Assembly: GCA_026705345.1 (NCBI GenBank)
Contig: JAPPAV010000087.1
Coordinates: forward strand, 1-42,372
DNA from: Gammaproteobacteria bacterium
GTDB taxonomy: Bacteria; Pseudomonadota; Gammaproteobacteria; Pseudomonadales; Azotimanducaceae
Direction: 5' to 3'
Length of the DNA: 42,372 bases
Positions 32,865 to 41,422 of this stretch are shown piece after piece. A program made the translations under genes and the position numbers. Under the pieces are notes generated by a model. It ran no database searches. It was given only the letters and a program-made list of their open reading frames with translations, and was not told the DNA's origin. How positions within the stretch are numbered: the first letter of the stretch is position 1; every line of letters starts with the position of its first letter.

Positions 32865-34283
32865 ATGGGGGATGAGATTCGCCAACGCCACTTCAATGCG
32901 GAGGACTTCAGTCGTTTCCGACGCCGGCTGGATGCCGAGACGGATCTCGTCGCGGAACTTTTCCACGACAATACGCTCAGTCGGCGTGGCGACATTGTCG
33001 GTTTCGAGCTCGAGGCATGGATCGTCGATGCCGATGGCCAGCCCCATGCGCAGAACCAACAGTTGATCGAACACGTCGGCAATCCGCTGGTCGTTCCGGA
33101 ACTCGCTGCATTCAACGTCGAACTGAACGGTTCGCCCACGGCATTGTCCGGAAACGTCTTCTCGCGGATCGACGACGAACTGTCCGCCACCTGGGCCATG
33201 TGCCGCCAGGGAGCGGCGGATCTCGGTTGCCGCCTGGTCACCGTCGGTATCCTGCCGACCATCCGGCCGGATCTTCTGAACTCGAATTACATGTCGGCCA
33301 TGGTGCGCTACCAAGCGCTGAACGATCGCGTACTCGCGTTGCGCGACGGCGCACCGCTGCACATCCGCATCACCACCGGCGATGGTCTCGACATGACCCA
33401 CGACGACGTGATGCTCGAGGCGGCAACGACGTCCTTCCAAATACACCTGCAATGCAAGCCGGAACGCGCGGTGCGCGACTTCAACGCCGCGATCGTCGCG
33501 TCGGCCCCGATGGTCGCTCTGGCCGCGAATTCCCCCTTCCTCTTCGGGCGCTCGCTGTGGGAGGAGACCCGCATACCGCTCTTCGAGCAAGCCGTCGCCG
33601 CGGGTCCCCGCACGCCGGCGCGGGTCACGTTCGGCACGGGCTATGCTCAATCGTCGCTAGTCGAGATCTTCCGTGAGAACCAGAACGATCACGTGATCCT
33701 GCTGCCCTTCGTGCAAGCGGACGAACCGCCGCACAAGTACGCCCACGTTCGATTCCAGAACGGCACCGTCTGGCGTTGGAACCGGCCACTGCTCGGTTTC
33801 GATTTCGACGGCCAGCCGCATTTGCGTATCGAGCACCGGGTGGTGCCGGCAGGACCCACGATTCACGACTGCGTCGCCAACGCCGCCGCCTGGCTCGGCA
33901 TGGTCCGCGGCCTGGTGGACCGGGACGATCCCATCGAGACGAGGATCGGCTTCGAGACAGCCAAGAGCAACTTCTACGCGGCGGCGAAGTTCGGACTGGA
34001 CGCGCCGCTCACTTGGGTCGGCGGCGTTGAGCGTTCGGCGCGCGAGTTGCTCGCCGACGAACTGCTACCCCTTGCCGCAGAGGCCCTCGGCAAACGCGAT
34101 ATTCCGGATGCCGAGGTCAAGCGCTACATCGGCACAGCGCAGGCGCGCGTGGAACGGGATCGCACCGGGGCGCGCTGGCAGCGCGCCTGGGTGGCCAAGC
34201 ACGGCACCGACTGGGCCGCCTTGACCCGGGCCTACGCCGATGCCCAGGACAGCGGCGAACCGGTGCACGAGTGGCCTGTGTGA
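32865..34283 (+). CDS. Glutamate-cysteine ligase-like (GCS2 / carboxylate-amine ligase) protein
   Basis: A 472-aa ATP-dependent ligase of the GCS2 (YbdK-like) fold. The N-terminal DIVGFELEAWIVDADGQP carries the family's Gly-x-Glu-x-Glu-type signature, and AFNVELNGSPTAL and MTHDDVMLEAATTSFQIHLQ follow. Enzymes of this fold join an amino group to the gamma- or alpha-carboxylate of glutamate-like acids. Whether this one makes gamma-glutamylcysteine or another amide cannot be decided. The ATG at 32865 is preceded by no strong ribosome site; the frame begins there. It is followed by an AstE/AspA-type amidohydrolase, which points to a make-and-break pathway for an acylated amino acid. Confidence 0.82.
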   Translation: MGDEIRQRHFNAEDFSRFRRRLDAETDLVAELFHDNTLSRRGDIVGFELEAWIVDADGQPHAQNQQLIEHVGNPLVVPELAAFNVELNGSPTALSGNVFSRIDDELSATWAMCRQGAADLGCRLVTVGILPTIRPDLLNSNYMSAMVRYQALNDRVLALRDGAPLHIRITTGDGLDMTHDDVMLEAATTSFQIHLQCKPERAVRDFNAAIVASAPMVALAANSPFLFGRSLWEETRIPLFEQAVAAGPRTPARVTFGTGYAQSSLVEIFRENQNDHVILLPFVQADEPPHKYAHVRFQNGTVWRWNRPLLGFDFDGQPHLRIEHRVVPAGPTIHDCVANAAAWLGMVRGLVDRDDPIETRIGFETAKSNFYAAAKFGLDAPLTWVGGVERSARELLADELLPLAAEALGKRDIPDAEVKRYIGTAQARVERDRTGARWQRAWVAKHGTDWAALTRAYADAQDSGEPVHEWPV

Positions 34284-34285
34284 AC

Positions 34286-34329
34286 GCGACCGCTGCGCGG
34301 TCGCCCGAGAATTCGCTACGCGAATTCTC
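34286..34329. repeat. Two adjacent perfect palindromes
   Basis: The first hairpin is GCGACCG (34286-34292), loop CTGCG, CGGTCGC (34298-34304). The second is GAGAATTCGC (34307-34316), loop TAC, GCGAATTCTC (34320-34329), a 10-bp stem. They lie between the GCS2 stop and the AstE/AspA start, close to a ribosome site, so they could form an mRNA structure that separates expression of the two genes. They are not of the GTAG REP type. Confidence 0.7.
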
Positions 34330-34389
34330 CACCGGGACATGCAAACAACCGTGGCGCGGTTTGGGCCCCGGTTTGTGCAAGGGAGGCCT

Positions 34390-35358
34390 ATGCGCCTGAA
34401 CGTCGCCAACGTCTTGCCGGACTCCCTGGCCGACGTGCCGGCGACCGCGCTCGCCGACGAACTGGGCGGCCCGACGCTGTTCGACTTGCGCAAGGGAAGC
34501 CATGCGCCGCTGTTCGTATCGGTGTTGCTTCACGGCAACGAGGTCTCCGGTTGGGATGCGGTCCGGGGATTGCTTGGCGACTTCTGCGATGTGTCCGCGT
34601 TGCTGTTTGTTGCCAACGTCGACGCGGCGCGAGAAGGCGTCCGCGCCCTCCCGGGACAGGTCGACTTCAATCGGGTCTGGGAAGGCGGCAACACCGCCGA
34701 AGCGGCGGTTGCCGCCGAGCTTACCGCCTTCGTCGCCGGGGCGAACCCCTATCTCGCTGTCGATATTCACAACAATACGGGGCAGAACCCGCCGTACTCC
34801 GTGATCTGCCGCGCGGATCCTCGGACCCTCGAGTTCGCCGGCGCGTTCGCCCAACGGGTGTTGCTGGCCAGCCAGCCTGGCGGGTTCCAGACCCGCCGCT
34901 TTACGCGCTTCTGTACGGCGGTGACGGTCGAGGTGGGGACGCCCGACGACCCGGAAAGCACGACCCGCGCATCGGAGTTTCTTGCGAAGTTGCTTGGCAA
35001 CTATCCCGAACCACCTGCCGAGACCTGGAATCCCGAGACACTGTCGTTGTTCGAAACGGTTGCCCGGGTCACGGTCACCGACACCACCGAGATCGAACCG
35101 GCCATGCAGCGTTTCAACTTCCGGAGCGCCCCGGCGGGCACCGCGCTAACCCGAAGCGGTCCATTGAGCGCGCAGGCGGCGGACGGAACGCCTATTGGCA
35201 GCCGTTACTTCACCTCGGACGGCAACACGGCCGTTCTAACGCGTCCAACGATTCTTGCCATGTACACGCGCGACTTAGAGAGCGCCCGGCGGGACTGCCT
35301 CTGCTACTTCTTGGAACCCCTCGAAACCAGGCCCGACGCGAGCCCCAGCGCTGCCTGA
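34390..35358 (+). CDS. Succinylglutamate desuccinylase/aspartoacylase (M14) family hydrolase
   Basis: A 322-aa zinc amidohydrolase that releases acyl groups from N-acyl amino acids. Zinc ligands H48 and E51 are in LLHGNEVSGWD and H127 in AVDIHNNTGQNPP. The general base E181 is in TVEVGTPDD. The ATG at 34390 has GGGAGG four to nine bases before it; the longer frame from 34240 overlaps the palindromes and is not credible. It forms a gene pair with the GCS2-type ligase and ends four bases from the convergent dehydrogenase-SelD gene. Confidence 0.87.
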   Translation: MRLNVANVLPDSLADVPATALADELGGPTLFDLRKGSHAPLFVSVLLHGNEVSGWDAVRGLLGDFCDVSALLFVANVDAAREGVRALPGQVDFNRVWEGGNTAEAAVAAELTAFVAGANPYLAVDIHNNTGQNPPYSVICRADPRTLEFAGAFAQRVLLASQPGGFQTRRFTRFCTAVTVEVGTPDDPESTTRASEFLAKLLGNYPEPPAETWNPETLSLFETVARVTVTDTTEIEPAMQRFNFRSAPAGTALTRSGPLSAQAADGTPIGSRYFTSDGNTAVLTRPTILAMYTRDLESARRDCLCYFLEPLETRPDASPSAA

Positions 35359-35362
35359 AGCT

Positions 35363-37528
35363 TCAGACGACGATTTCGAGGCCAGCGGGGGTGACCGCCC
35401 CGACGACGGCGGCCGTCGCATAGCCTTCGCGGCGTAGCGCCTGCACGCAATCTCCCGCCGCCGGGCCGGGTATGCCCGCCAACAACCCTCCCGATGTCTG
35501 GGGATCGGCCAGCAAGCGTAGCGCGGGCGCATCGGGTGCGCCGCCTCGGTTCTCGTAGTCCTCCAACGCCTGCTGGTTGTTCTCCTGGAGAGAGCTTTCG
35601 ACACCCGACGCCATCAGCTCGAGGGCGCCGGGCAGGATCGGCACGTCGTTCACCCGGAGGATTGCGCCCGTGCCGGACGCGCGCGTCATCTCGGACAGGT
35701 GGCCGGCTAGCCCAAACCCCGTGACGTCCGTGCACCCCCGCGCACCGTGTTCGCGCAATACCTCGGCGGCAGCGGCGTTGGAGCGGTCCATGAGATCGAT
35801 GGCCCCAAGCAGATGTTCGGCCCTCGTACGACCCTCCATGGCCCCGGCGAGCAACGTTCCCGTGCCGAGGGCAGCGGTAAGCACCAACGCCTCACCGGGA
35901 CTCAGTCCGCCCTTGGTCAGCGGCTCGCGAACAAGCGTTCCCGTGACGCTGAACGCCACTCCGAGTTCGCCACCCTCAGCGGAGTGGCCGCCGACGAGAT
36001 CGACGCCGTGGGCGGTGAACACGTCGAGGGCACCCGACATCACCTGGTAGAGATCCTCCTCCATCATTCGGTCCGCCATCAGCGGCACGGTCGCGATGGC
36101 CAGGGCGAACTTGGGTTGTGCACCCATGGCAAAGAGATCGTTCAGCGCATGATGGGCACTGATGCGGCCGAACCGGTAGGTGTCGTCGATCATCGCCCGG
36201 AATCCGTCGCAACTCACCGCCAGGTTCCCTTGCGAGACCTGCACGACGGCCGCGTCCTCGCCGATGCCCAACAGCGTCGTTGGCGACTGGGGAACATCAA
36301 GACGACGGAGTACGGCGTTGAGACTGCCGGCACCTAGTTTCGCCCCGCAACCACCGCATCGCATGGACGGCGGCAGTTCTTCCTGCAACGAGGACGAAAC
36401 TTCAACGGCTTCCTCGGACATCTCTGGCAAATCATTGAATTTGCGCATGAACCTGCGGTCAATCCACTGCTTGAGGAACCAAACCCACCTCCCGGCCGCG
36501 TAGCGCCCCCCACGGTTCGCGACTGCGGTTCCGGTACCGAGCCCGACGATCGCCATGGCATGGCGCTGCGCCCGGAAGCGACGCAACCTCCGACCGGTGG
36601 CGAAACGCCTCAGGTTCTCCGCCAGCACGGGACCTTGGCGAACCGCGTACACGCCGGCCTTGGGACGCGGCCCGGCACCCAAATGCGCCACGTCCCCCGC
36701 GGCAAATATCTCGGCGTGCGACGTGGACTGGAGGTATTCGTTCACCGAGACGAAGCCTCGTGAATCCGTATCGATACCGGCATCGGCGAACCAAGCCGGG
36801 GCTTCGACGCCCGTTGTCCAGAGTGCATGATCGATGCTGATCGACGTGTCCCCCGCGAGGAGTTCTCCCTCTCGTGCCCCGGTGACCCGCGCCCCCGTCA
36901 CCACGGAAACGCCGCGTTTGCGAAGCGCGTCCTCCAGCCGCCGCCGGGGCTTGTCTGCGAAACCACCCAGGATCTTGTCCTCGCCGTCCACGAGAGTGCA
37001 GCGCGTGCCTGGATAGCGGTGATTGATCGCCAGCGCCAACTCGACTCCGCCCGGTCCGGCCCCGACGATACCCAGGCTGCGCGGCGGCGCGCCGTTGGCG
37101 GTGAGTTCCTCCCAAACCGGAATGAACCGGCCGATCGGCTTGACCGGCGTCACGAACTCCGAGGCAAATCGCTCGCCGGGAACGCCCCCGGTGTTGATGG
37201 CCAGCACGTCGTAGCGGAGCGGGGGGCGGTCGGCGAACAGAATGCGATGTTCGGTCGCGTCGATGCCCGTCGCCTCCGCGGCGATGAACCGCGCCTTCGC
37301 AAACCGGGCGAGCTTCGCCAAGTCGATGTGGATTTCGTCCCAGTCGTAGACACCCGCAACATACCCCGGGAGCATTCCGGTGTACGGCGAATGCGGCTCC
37401 CGGGCGACGATCGTCAACCGAAGGCCCGGTTCCGGTCGCATTCCCAGCCGCTTCAATACCTGGACGTTGGCATGTCCGCCGCCCAAGAGCACGATATCGC
37501 GGAGCGGCGGTGGGTCTGCTGACTTCAT
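35363..37528 (-). CDS. selD: FAD-dependent NADH-dehydrogenase-like protein fused to selenophosphate synthetase (SelD)
   Basis: A 721-aa two-domain protein. Residues 1 to about 375 are a type-II NADH dehydrogenase-like flavoprotein: FAD motif LLGGGHANVQVL, second nucleotide motif GIVGAGPGGVELAL, and EIFAAGDVAHLG. Residues from about 388 are SelD: the catalytic cysteine is C394 with K397 in CGGCGAK, and LGIGEDAAVV, MGAQPKFALAIATVPL, GGHSAEGGELGVAFSVTG and TDVTGFGLAGHL follow. SelD makes selenophosphate from selenide and ATP. The catalytic residue is TGC-encoded cysteine, not selenocysteine. Both halves look complete, so the flavin part may deliver reduced selenide. No SelA, SelB or SelU is in the window. 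Confidence 0.93.
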   Translation of the reverse strand: MKSADPPPLRDIVLLGGGHANVQVLKRLGMRPEPGLRLTIVAREPHSPYTGMLPGYVAGVYDWDEIHIDLAKLARFAKARFIAAEATGIDATEHRILFADRPPLRYDVLAINTGGVPGERFASEFVTPVKPIGRFIPVWEELTANGAPPRSLGIVGAGPGGVELALAINHRYPGTRCTLVDGEDKILGGFADKPRRRLEDALRKRGVSVVTGARVTGAREGELLAGDTSISIDHALWTTGVEAPAWFADAGIDTDSRGFVSVNEYLQSTSHAEIFAAGDVAHLGAGPRPKAGVYAVRQGPVLAENLRRFATGRRLRRFRAQRHAMAIVGLGTGTAVANRGGRYAAGRWVWFLKQWIDRRFMRKFNDLPEMSEEAVEVSSSLQEELPPSMRCGGCGAKLGAGSLNAVLRRLDVPQSPTTLLGIGEDAAVVQVSQGNLAVSCDGFRAMIDDTYRFGRISAHHALNDLFAMGAQPKFALAIATVPLMADRMMEEDLYQVMSGALDVFTAHGVDLVGGHSAEGGELGVAFSVTGTLVREPLTKGGLSPGEALVLTAALGTGTLLAGAMEGRTRAEHLLGAIDLMDRSNAAAAEVLREHGARGCTDVTGFGLAGHLSEMTRASGTGAILRVNDVPILPGALELMASGVESSLQENNQQALEDYENRGGAPDAPALRLLADPQTSGGLLAGIPGPAAGDCVQALRREGYATAAVVGAVTPAGLEIVV

Positions 37529-37570
37529 CGAACGCGGCTTAAGCGAACGCCCGCCGAAGTCGCATCAGGG

Positions 37571-38182
37571 CTAGTGGTGGTGCTTCTGTGGTCTAGACGC
37601 CTCGCCTCGACCGGGGAAGTTGATCAGGCAGCCGATGGCTGCGACCGACCGAACGGCAGGTTCCTCGCCAGCCAACACCGCGTTGACGGCATCGACGACG
37701 TAGTGGCTGTCCGCCTTTTCGCGTTGGCGTTCGTAGACCAAGCGATCGTTGATGGGTCCCCGGTAGGCAATGGACCGCGACCGCGCGTCGATGACCAGGA
37801 CCTCCGCCGTACGCGTCAAGGCCAGGGCCTTCCCGACCTCCTGGGTATCGTCCACCAGGATGGGCAGATCGATACCCCATTCTTCGGCTTCCGCGCGAAT
37901 GGACGCCGGATCGTCCTGCAGGTTCGAATTGATCATCAGGAACCGGACCGGATCGCCCCCGAAGTGCTCCCGCACGGATGCGAGATCGATCAGCGCGTTG
38001 CGCACGATCGGGCAACCGTTGCCCTGCACCATGAGCACGACCACCTTCGCGTTCCCATCGTCGAAGAGCCCACGGTCAGCCCCGGACTGGTCCGCCAGCG
38101 TGAAGCCGTCGACCGGCTTGGCCGAAACCGTCGTCGCCAACAACGCGGCAACCACCGCAAAGAGGGAGAGACGATGGGACAT
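37571..38182 (-). CDS. Exported redoxin-domain protein with His-rich C-terminus
   Basis: A 203-aa protein with an N-terminal signal peptide (LSLFAVVAALLATTVSA) and a thioredoxin-fold peroxiredoxin-like domain. VVVLMVQGNGCPIVRNAL contains cysteine 57, and FLMINSNLQDD, LPILVDDTQEVGKAL and the SIAYRGPINDR stretch are typical of redoxins. A second cysteine, C185 in AIGCLINFP, precedes a tail ending in KHHH. It is likely a periplasmic thiol or metal-handling protein. The ATG at 38182 gives the signal peptide; the frame continues upstream over the MFS gene but that part is a shadow. It lies 42 bases before the SelD fusion on the same strand. Confidence 0.8.
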   Translation of the reverse strand: MSHRLSLFAVVAALLATTVSAKPVDGFTLADQSGADRGLFDDGNAKVVVLMVQGNGCPIVRNALIDLASVREHFGGDPVRFLMINSNLQDDPASIRAEAEEWGIDLPILVDDTQEVGKALALTRTAEVLVIDARSRSIAYRGPINDRLVYERQREKADSHYVVDAVNAVLAGEEPAVRSVAAIGCLINFPGRGEASRPQKHHH

Positions 38183-38235
38183 GCCGAGGGTCCGTTGGGT
38201 TTGGCCGCGAGTATAGCAGCCGCCACCCCGATCCA

Positions 38236-39420
38236 TCAGGTGCCGGGTCGACCTGTGGCGTACCACCGCCGGGTCCACACCAACACGAACATGGTCGCCA
38301 AAACCGGCGGTATCGACGCCCACAGCACGGCGTGCCAGCCGAATAGCTGGATCACCACACCCGCACTCAGCGACCCGATGGCCGAGAGTCCGAACACACT
38401 GAAGTCGTTGACGGCCTGGGCGCGAAACCTCTCCGCCGGCCGGTGTGCGCCGGCAAGCAGCGTGGTGCCACCGATGAACAGGAAGTTCCAGCCAATGCCC
38501 AGGGCCACCATCGATGCGCCGTAGTGGAGCACCTCGCGGCCGAGGAATCCGATGACTACCATCACGCAGAAGATCGCAGTGCCCGTGAGCATCACCCTTC
38601 CGGGGCCAAATCTGCCGATCAACGCGCCCGTGAACAGCGAGGGGAGATACATCGCGAGGACGTGTGCTTGAACCACGGCTGCGGCGGTAGCGAGTGGGTG
38701 ACCATCCGAGACATGCATCGCTAGCGGTGCCGCGGTCATCACGAATACCATCACCCCCTGCCCGACCGCCGCACCCAGTACCGGCACGACAAAGATCCAT
38801 CGGCCGACCATTTCGCCCAAGGGGCGAATCTCCCCGGTCTTTGGCGCGTGGGTTTGCGGCCCGCCTTCGCGCAGCATTAGCAATAGGGCGCTAGCAATCA
38901 CGTAGCAGACCGCGATTCCCAGGAAGGTGCCGGCAAACGGCGCACCGCCAATCCAGGACTCCCCGCGCACCGCGAGTTCCGGCCCGAGCATGGCGCCGGC
39001 GATGGACCCCAGGAGGATCACGGACACCGCCTGTGCGGCATAGGCCTCGCGAACGCTTTCCGCAGCCGCGAAGCGGTATTGCTGCGAGAACGCCGCGGCG
39101 AACCCCACGAACAACCCGCCAAGACAAAACGTCGAGAAACTCGCGGTTGTCATCGCCACGATCGAGATCAATGCGCCTACCAGTCCCAGCCCAGCACCGC
39201 AGGCAAAACCGCGAGCACGGCCAATCTTTGACATCGACCACGCAGCCGGAACGGTGGCCATGGCGGTCCCCACTACGAACAACGACAGAGGCAGCGTCGA
39301 CAACGCCGGCGTCGGGGCCAGCACGCGACCCACGATCCCGCCCAACGTCACAAGCGAGATCGTCGCGGTGATCGCGATCATCTGCGCAACGAGCAGGATC
39401 GCGATGTTGCGTTTCAGCAA
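38236..39420 (-). CDS. MFS transporter
   Basis: A 394-aa major facilitator superfamily protein with twelve hydrophobic segments in two halves. The first half carries a basic loop (SMSKIGRARGFACG) after helix 2, and the second half has TGALIGRFGPGRVML at the matching place, as in the family. The long middle loop is REGGPQTHAPKTGEIRPLGEM. The substrate is not predictable. It precedes the redoxin gene by 53 bases on the same strand, and the REP-like hairpin and dinB end lie upstream. Confidence 0.9.
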   Translation of the reverse strand: MLKRNIAILLVAQMIAITATISLVTLGGIVGRVLAPTPALSTLPLSLFVVGTAMATVPAAWSMSKIGRARGFACGAGLGLVGALISIVAMTTASFSTFCLGGLFVGFAAAFSQQYRFAAAESVREAYAAQAVSVILLGSIAGAMLGPELAVRGESWIGGAPFAGTFLGIAVCYVIASALLLMLREGGPQTHAPKTGEIRPLGEMVGRWIFVVPVLGAAVGQGVMVFVMTAAPLAMHVSDGHPLATAAAVVQAHVLAMYLPSLFTGALIGRFGPGRVMLTGTAIFCVMVVIGFLGREVLHYGASMVALGIGWNFLFIGGTTLLAGAHRPAERFRAQAVNDFSVFGLSAIGSLSAGVVIQLFGWHAVLWASIPPVLATMFVLVWTRRWYATGRPGT

Positions 39421-39469
39421 CTCGGCAAGGATTGGTCCGCCTCCGGTTTTTCGGCCTAGCCTAAACGAC

Positions 39470-39494
39470 GGGACACCACAAGGGTGTCCCCTAC
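39470..39494 (-). repeat. REP-like palindrome with GTAG foot (copy 3)
   Basis: Minus-strand reading: foot GTAG, arm GGGACACC, loop CTTGT, arm GGTGTCCC, an 8-bp perfect stem. The foot and loop match copies 1 and 2, and the stem differs with compensating changes. TAG of the foot is the dinB stop codon. Confidence 0.75.
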
Positions 39495-40714
39495 GCGTCT
39501 TCCGGCCCCGTCGTTTCCAAGTAGTCGAGATTGACGCCTTCGTTCGCGACAGTCGCCCAGTCCGCGAGGTCCCGTGCGCGCATCAACACGCCGCCGCCGA
39601 AGCGATGCATCAGGTCGTCGACCGTCATCTCCAGTTCGCGGGCCGCACGGTCTTCGAACAGGTCGAGCTGCCGGTCTCCTTCGCGCTCGGCCAGGTCGAA
39701 AGCGGCCATGCCAACCAGGCGAAACGGCCCCGGGTCGTCGAATTGATCGAGCAGGCTCTCGGCCGCAACCCGCAGTTCGGCGCCCAGGTCGACGCCCTGG
39801 CGGAGCTTGCGCTGCCGGGTCAGCATCTGGAATCGGTTCGTCCTCAACCGGACCCGAACCCCGTGCGCCACGTAGCGCTTCGCGCGCAGCCGCCGCCCGA
39901 TTCGGTCCGACGCCCGCCGCAGGTGCAATTCGATGTCCTCGCGACGGGACACGTCGGCAACCAATGTTCGATCCGACCCGATGCTTCTCGCTACCCGCGT
40001 CCGGTTCACCGGCCTCGGGTCGGTGGCGTTCGCCAAAGCAGAGAAGTGGGCGCCGAGGCTACCCAAGCGCCCGAGTACGCGCGCGTCCGCGGTCGCGACA
40101 TCGCCAATGGTCCGCAGACCCAGCGCGTGCAGACGCGGGACCGTCTTCCTGCCGGCCCCCCATAGCCGAGAAACAGGCAACGGCGCCAACCACGCCCTGG
40201 CACCATCTGCAGGCACCACGGTTAGGCCGTCTGGTTTGTCGTGGGCACTCGCCACTTTCGCCACGTACTTGGTACTCGCGACACCCACCGAGATGTTGAG
40301 CCGCGTCACCTTCCGAACCGCCTCCTTGATCTTCCGGCCCATCTGGGTGGGAGACCCGAACAGGCGTCCGGCCCCGGTCATCTCAACGAACGCCTCGTCC
40401 ATAGAGAGCGCCTCGACGCGCGGCGAGAAGTCGGCCAAGGTGTCCATGACCTGCGAGGAAATCTCCTGGTAGCGGTCGAAACGCGGCCCGACGATGATCG
40501 CGTCCGGGCACCGACGCAGCGCCGCGCCGACGGGCATGGCGCTGGAGACTCCGTATGCCCGGGCTTCGTAGCTCGCCGTCAAGACAACGCCGCGGGCACT
40601 CTTGGGTCCCACCAATACGGGCTTGCCGCGCAGGCTCGGGTCATCGAGTTGCTCCACCGCGGCATAGAAGGCATCCATGTCGGCGTGGACCACGATGCGC
40701 GGCCAAGGCTCCAT
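39491..40714 (-). CDS. dinB: DNA polymerase IV (Y-family)
   Basis: Error-prone Y-family DNA polymerase of 407 aa that copies past damaged bases. The palm motif HADMDAFYAAVEQL holds the first metal aspartate (D12), and SMDEAF (D106, E107) supplies the second acidic pair. SVGVASTKYVAKVASAHDKPDGL is the fingers/palm segment characteristic of DinB. The length is slightly above the usual 350 aa because of the C-terminal little-finger region. The ATG at 40714 sits 12 bases from a LexA box, so the frame running further upstream (to 40912) is not real. The gene ends in a REP foot whose TAG is the stop codon. Regulation by the SOS response is well supported by the box. Confidence 0.95.
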   Translation of the reverse strand: MEPWPRIVVHADMDAFYAAVEQLDDPSLRGKPVLVGPKSARGVVLTASYEARAYGVSSAMPVGAALRRCPDAIIVGPRFDRYQEISSQVMDTLADFSPRVEALSMDEAFVEMTGAGRLFGSPTQMGRKIKEAVRKVTRLNISVGVASTKYVAKVASAHDKPDGLTVVPADGARAWLAPLPVSRLWGAGRKTVPRLHALGLRTIGDVATADARVLGRLGSLGAHFSALANATDPRPVNRTRVARSIGSDRTLVADVSRREDIELHLRRASDRIGRRLRAKRYVAHGVRVRLRTNRFQMLTRQRKLRQGVDLGAELRVAAESLLDQFDDPGPFRLVGMAAFDLAEREGDRQLDLFEDRAARELEMTVDDLMHRFGGGVLMRARDLADWATVANEGVNLDYLETTGPEDA

Positions 40715-40726
40715 CCGCCCAAGATA

Positions 40727-40742
40727 CTGTACGGATAGACAG
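40727..40742. promoter_or_regulatory. LexA (SOS) box of dinB
   Basis: The sequence is CTGT, eight bases, ACAG, flanked by TA and TT, so it matches the gammaproteobacterial LexA consensus at all eight key positions. It lies in the 31-base gap between the methyltransferase stop and the dinB start, where it would block dinB transcription. Confidence 0.85.
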
Positions 40743-40745
40743 TTT

Positions 40746-41390
40746 TCAATGGTCGTCTCGAACGTCCGGGTCCGGCAGTGGCCGTGTGCCGGCGACAATC
40801 CAGAGGGGGTCGGCACGCGGCGGCGAACGGTCTTCGAAGGCGATGTCGACGAACCCCGCCTGGTGCAGGTAGGTCGACACCAAGCGGACACGGTCCCTTG
40901 GTCCCAAGGCACGGAAGGCCAGGATGGCCTTGGTGGGGAAACACCGATGGGACATGGCTATCGCCACCCGGCCGCCCGGCACTAGGACGCGGACCAAGTC
41001 CCGGAACACTTCCATCGGTCGGACCAGGTACTGGATCGAAACCGCGATCACTGCCCGCTCGAAAGCGGCGTCTTCGTACGGCAGCCGGGGATCGACGTTG
41101 AGGTCATGCACGACGGCATCGGTCAGGCGCGGATTCGCCGCGAGTTCGCGTTCGTTCATCCCGAGGCCGGAGACGCGGGCGTAGGCGTCGTCCGGCAGAT
41201 GCGAAATCCACGACGACATCAGGTCGAGTACCCGCGATCCCGATGGGAGGAATTCCCGGTAGTAGGCGGTCAGCGCCGAGATGGTTTCGTCGTCGATATG
41301 GGCGACGAATCGCGGTTCGCCGTAGAAGAGCGAGTCCGGCGTCTCATCCTCCCGTTCGAAGAACCGCTCGGGGAACTCGGGTTCGGGCAT
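40746..41390 (-). CDS. Class I SAM-dependent methyltransferase-like protein
   Basis: A 214-aa protein with the layout of a Rossmann-fold methyltransferase: SRVLDLMSSWISHLP (motif I), the acidic VHDLNVDPRLPYEDAAFERAVIAVSIQYLVRPM (motifs II-IV) and VRVLVPGGRVAIAMSHRCFP. The usual glycine-rich GxGxG of motif I is replaced by DLMSSW, as in some members of this subfamily. The substrate is unknown. The ATG at 41390 was preferred over a long upstream frame that overlaps the ferredoxin gene. It ends four bases before the dinB LexA box and follows the ferredoxin by about 32 bases. Confidence 0.82.
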   Translation of the reverse strand: MPEPEFPERFFEREDETPDSLFYGEPRFVAHIDDETISALTAYYREFLPSGSRVLDLMSSWISHLPDDAYARVSGLGMNERELAANPRLTDAVVHDLNVDPRLPYEDAAFERAVIAVSIQYLVRPMEVFRDLVRVLVPGGRVAIAMSHRCFPTKAILAFRALGPRDRVRLVSTYLHQAGFVDIAFEDRSPPRADPLWIVAGTRPLPDPDVRDDH

Positions 41391-41422
41391 GGTCACACGG
41401 TGCGCGGGTCGACGCAGCAAGC

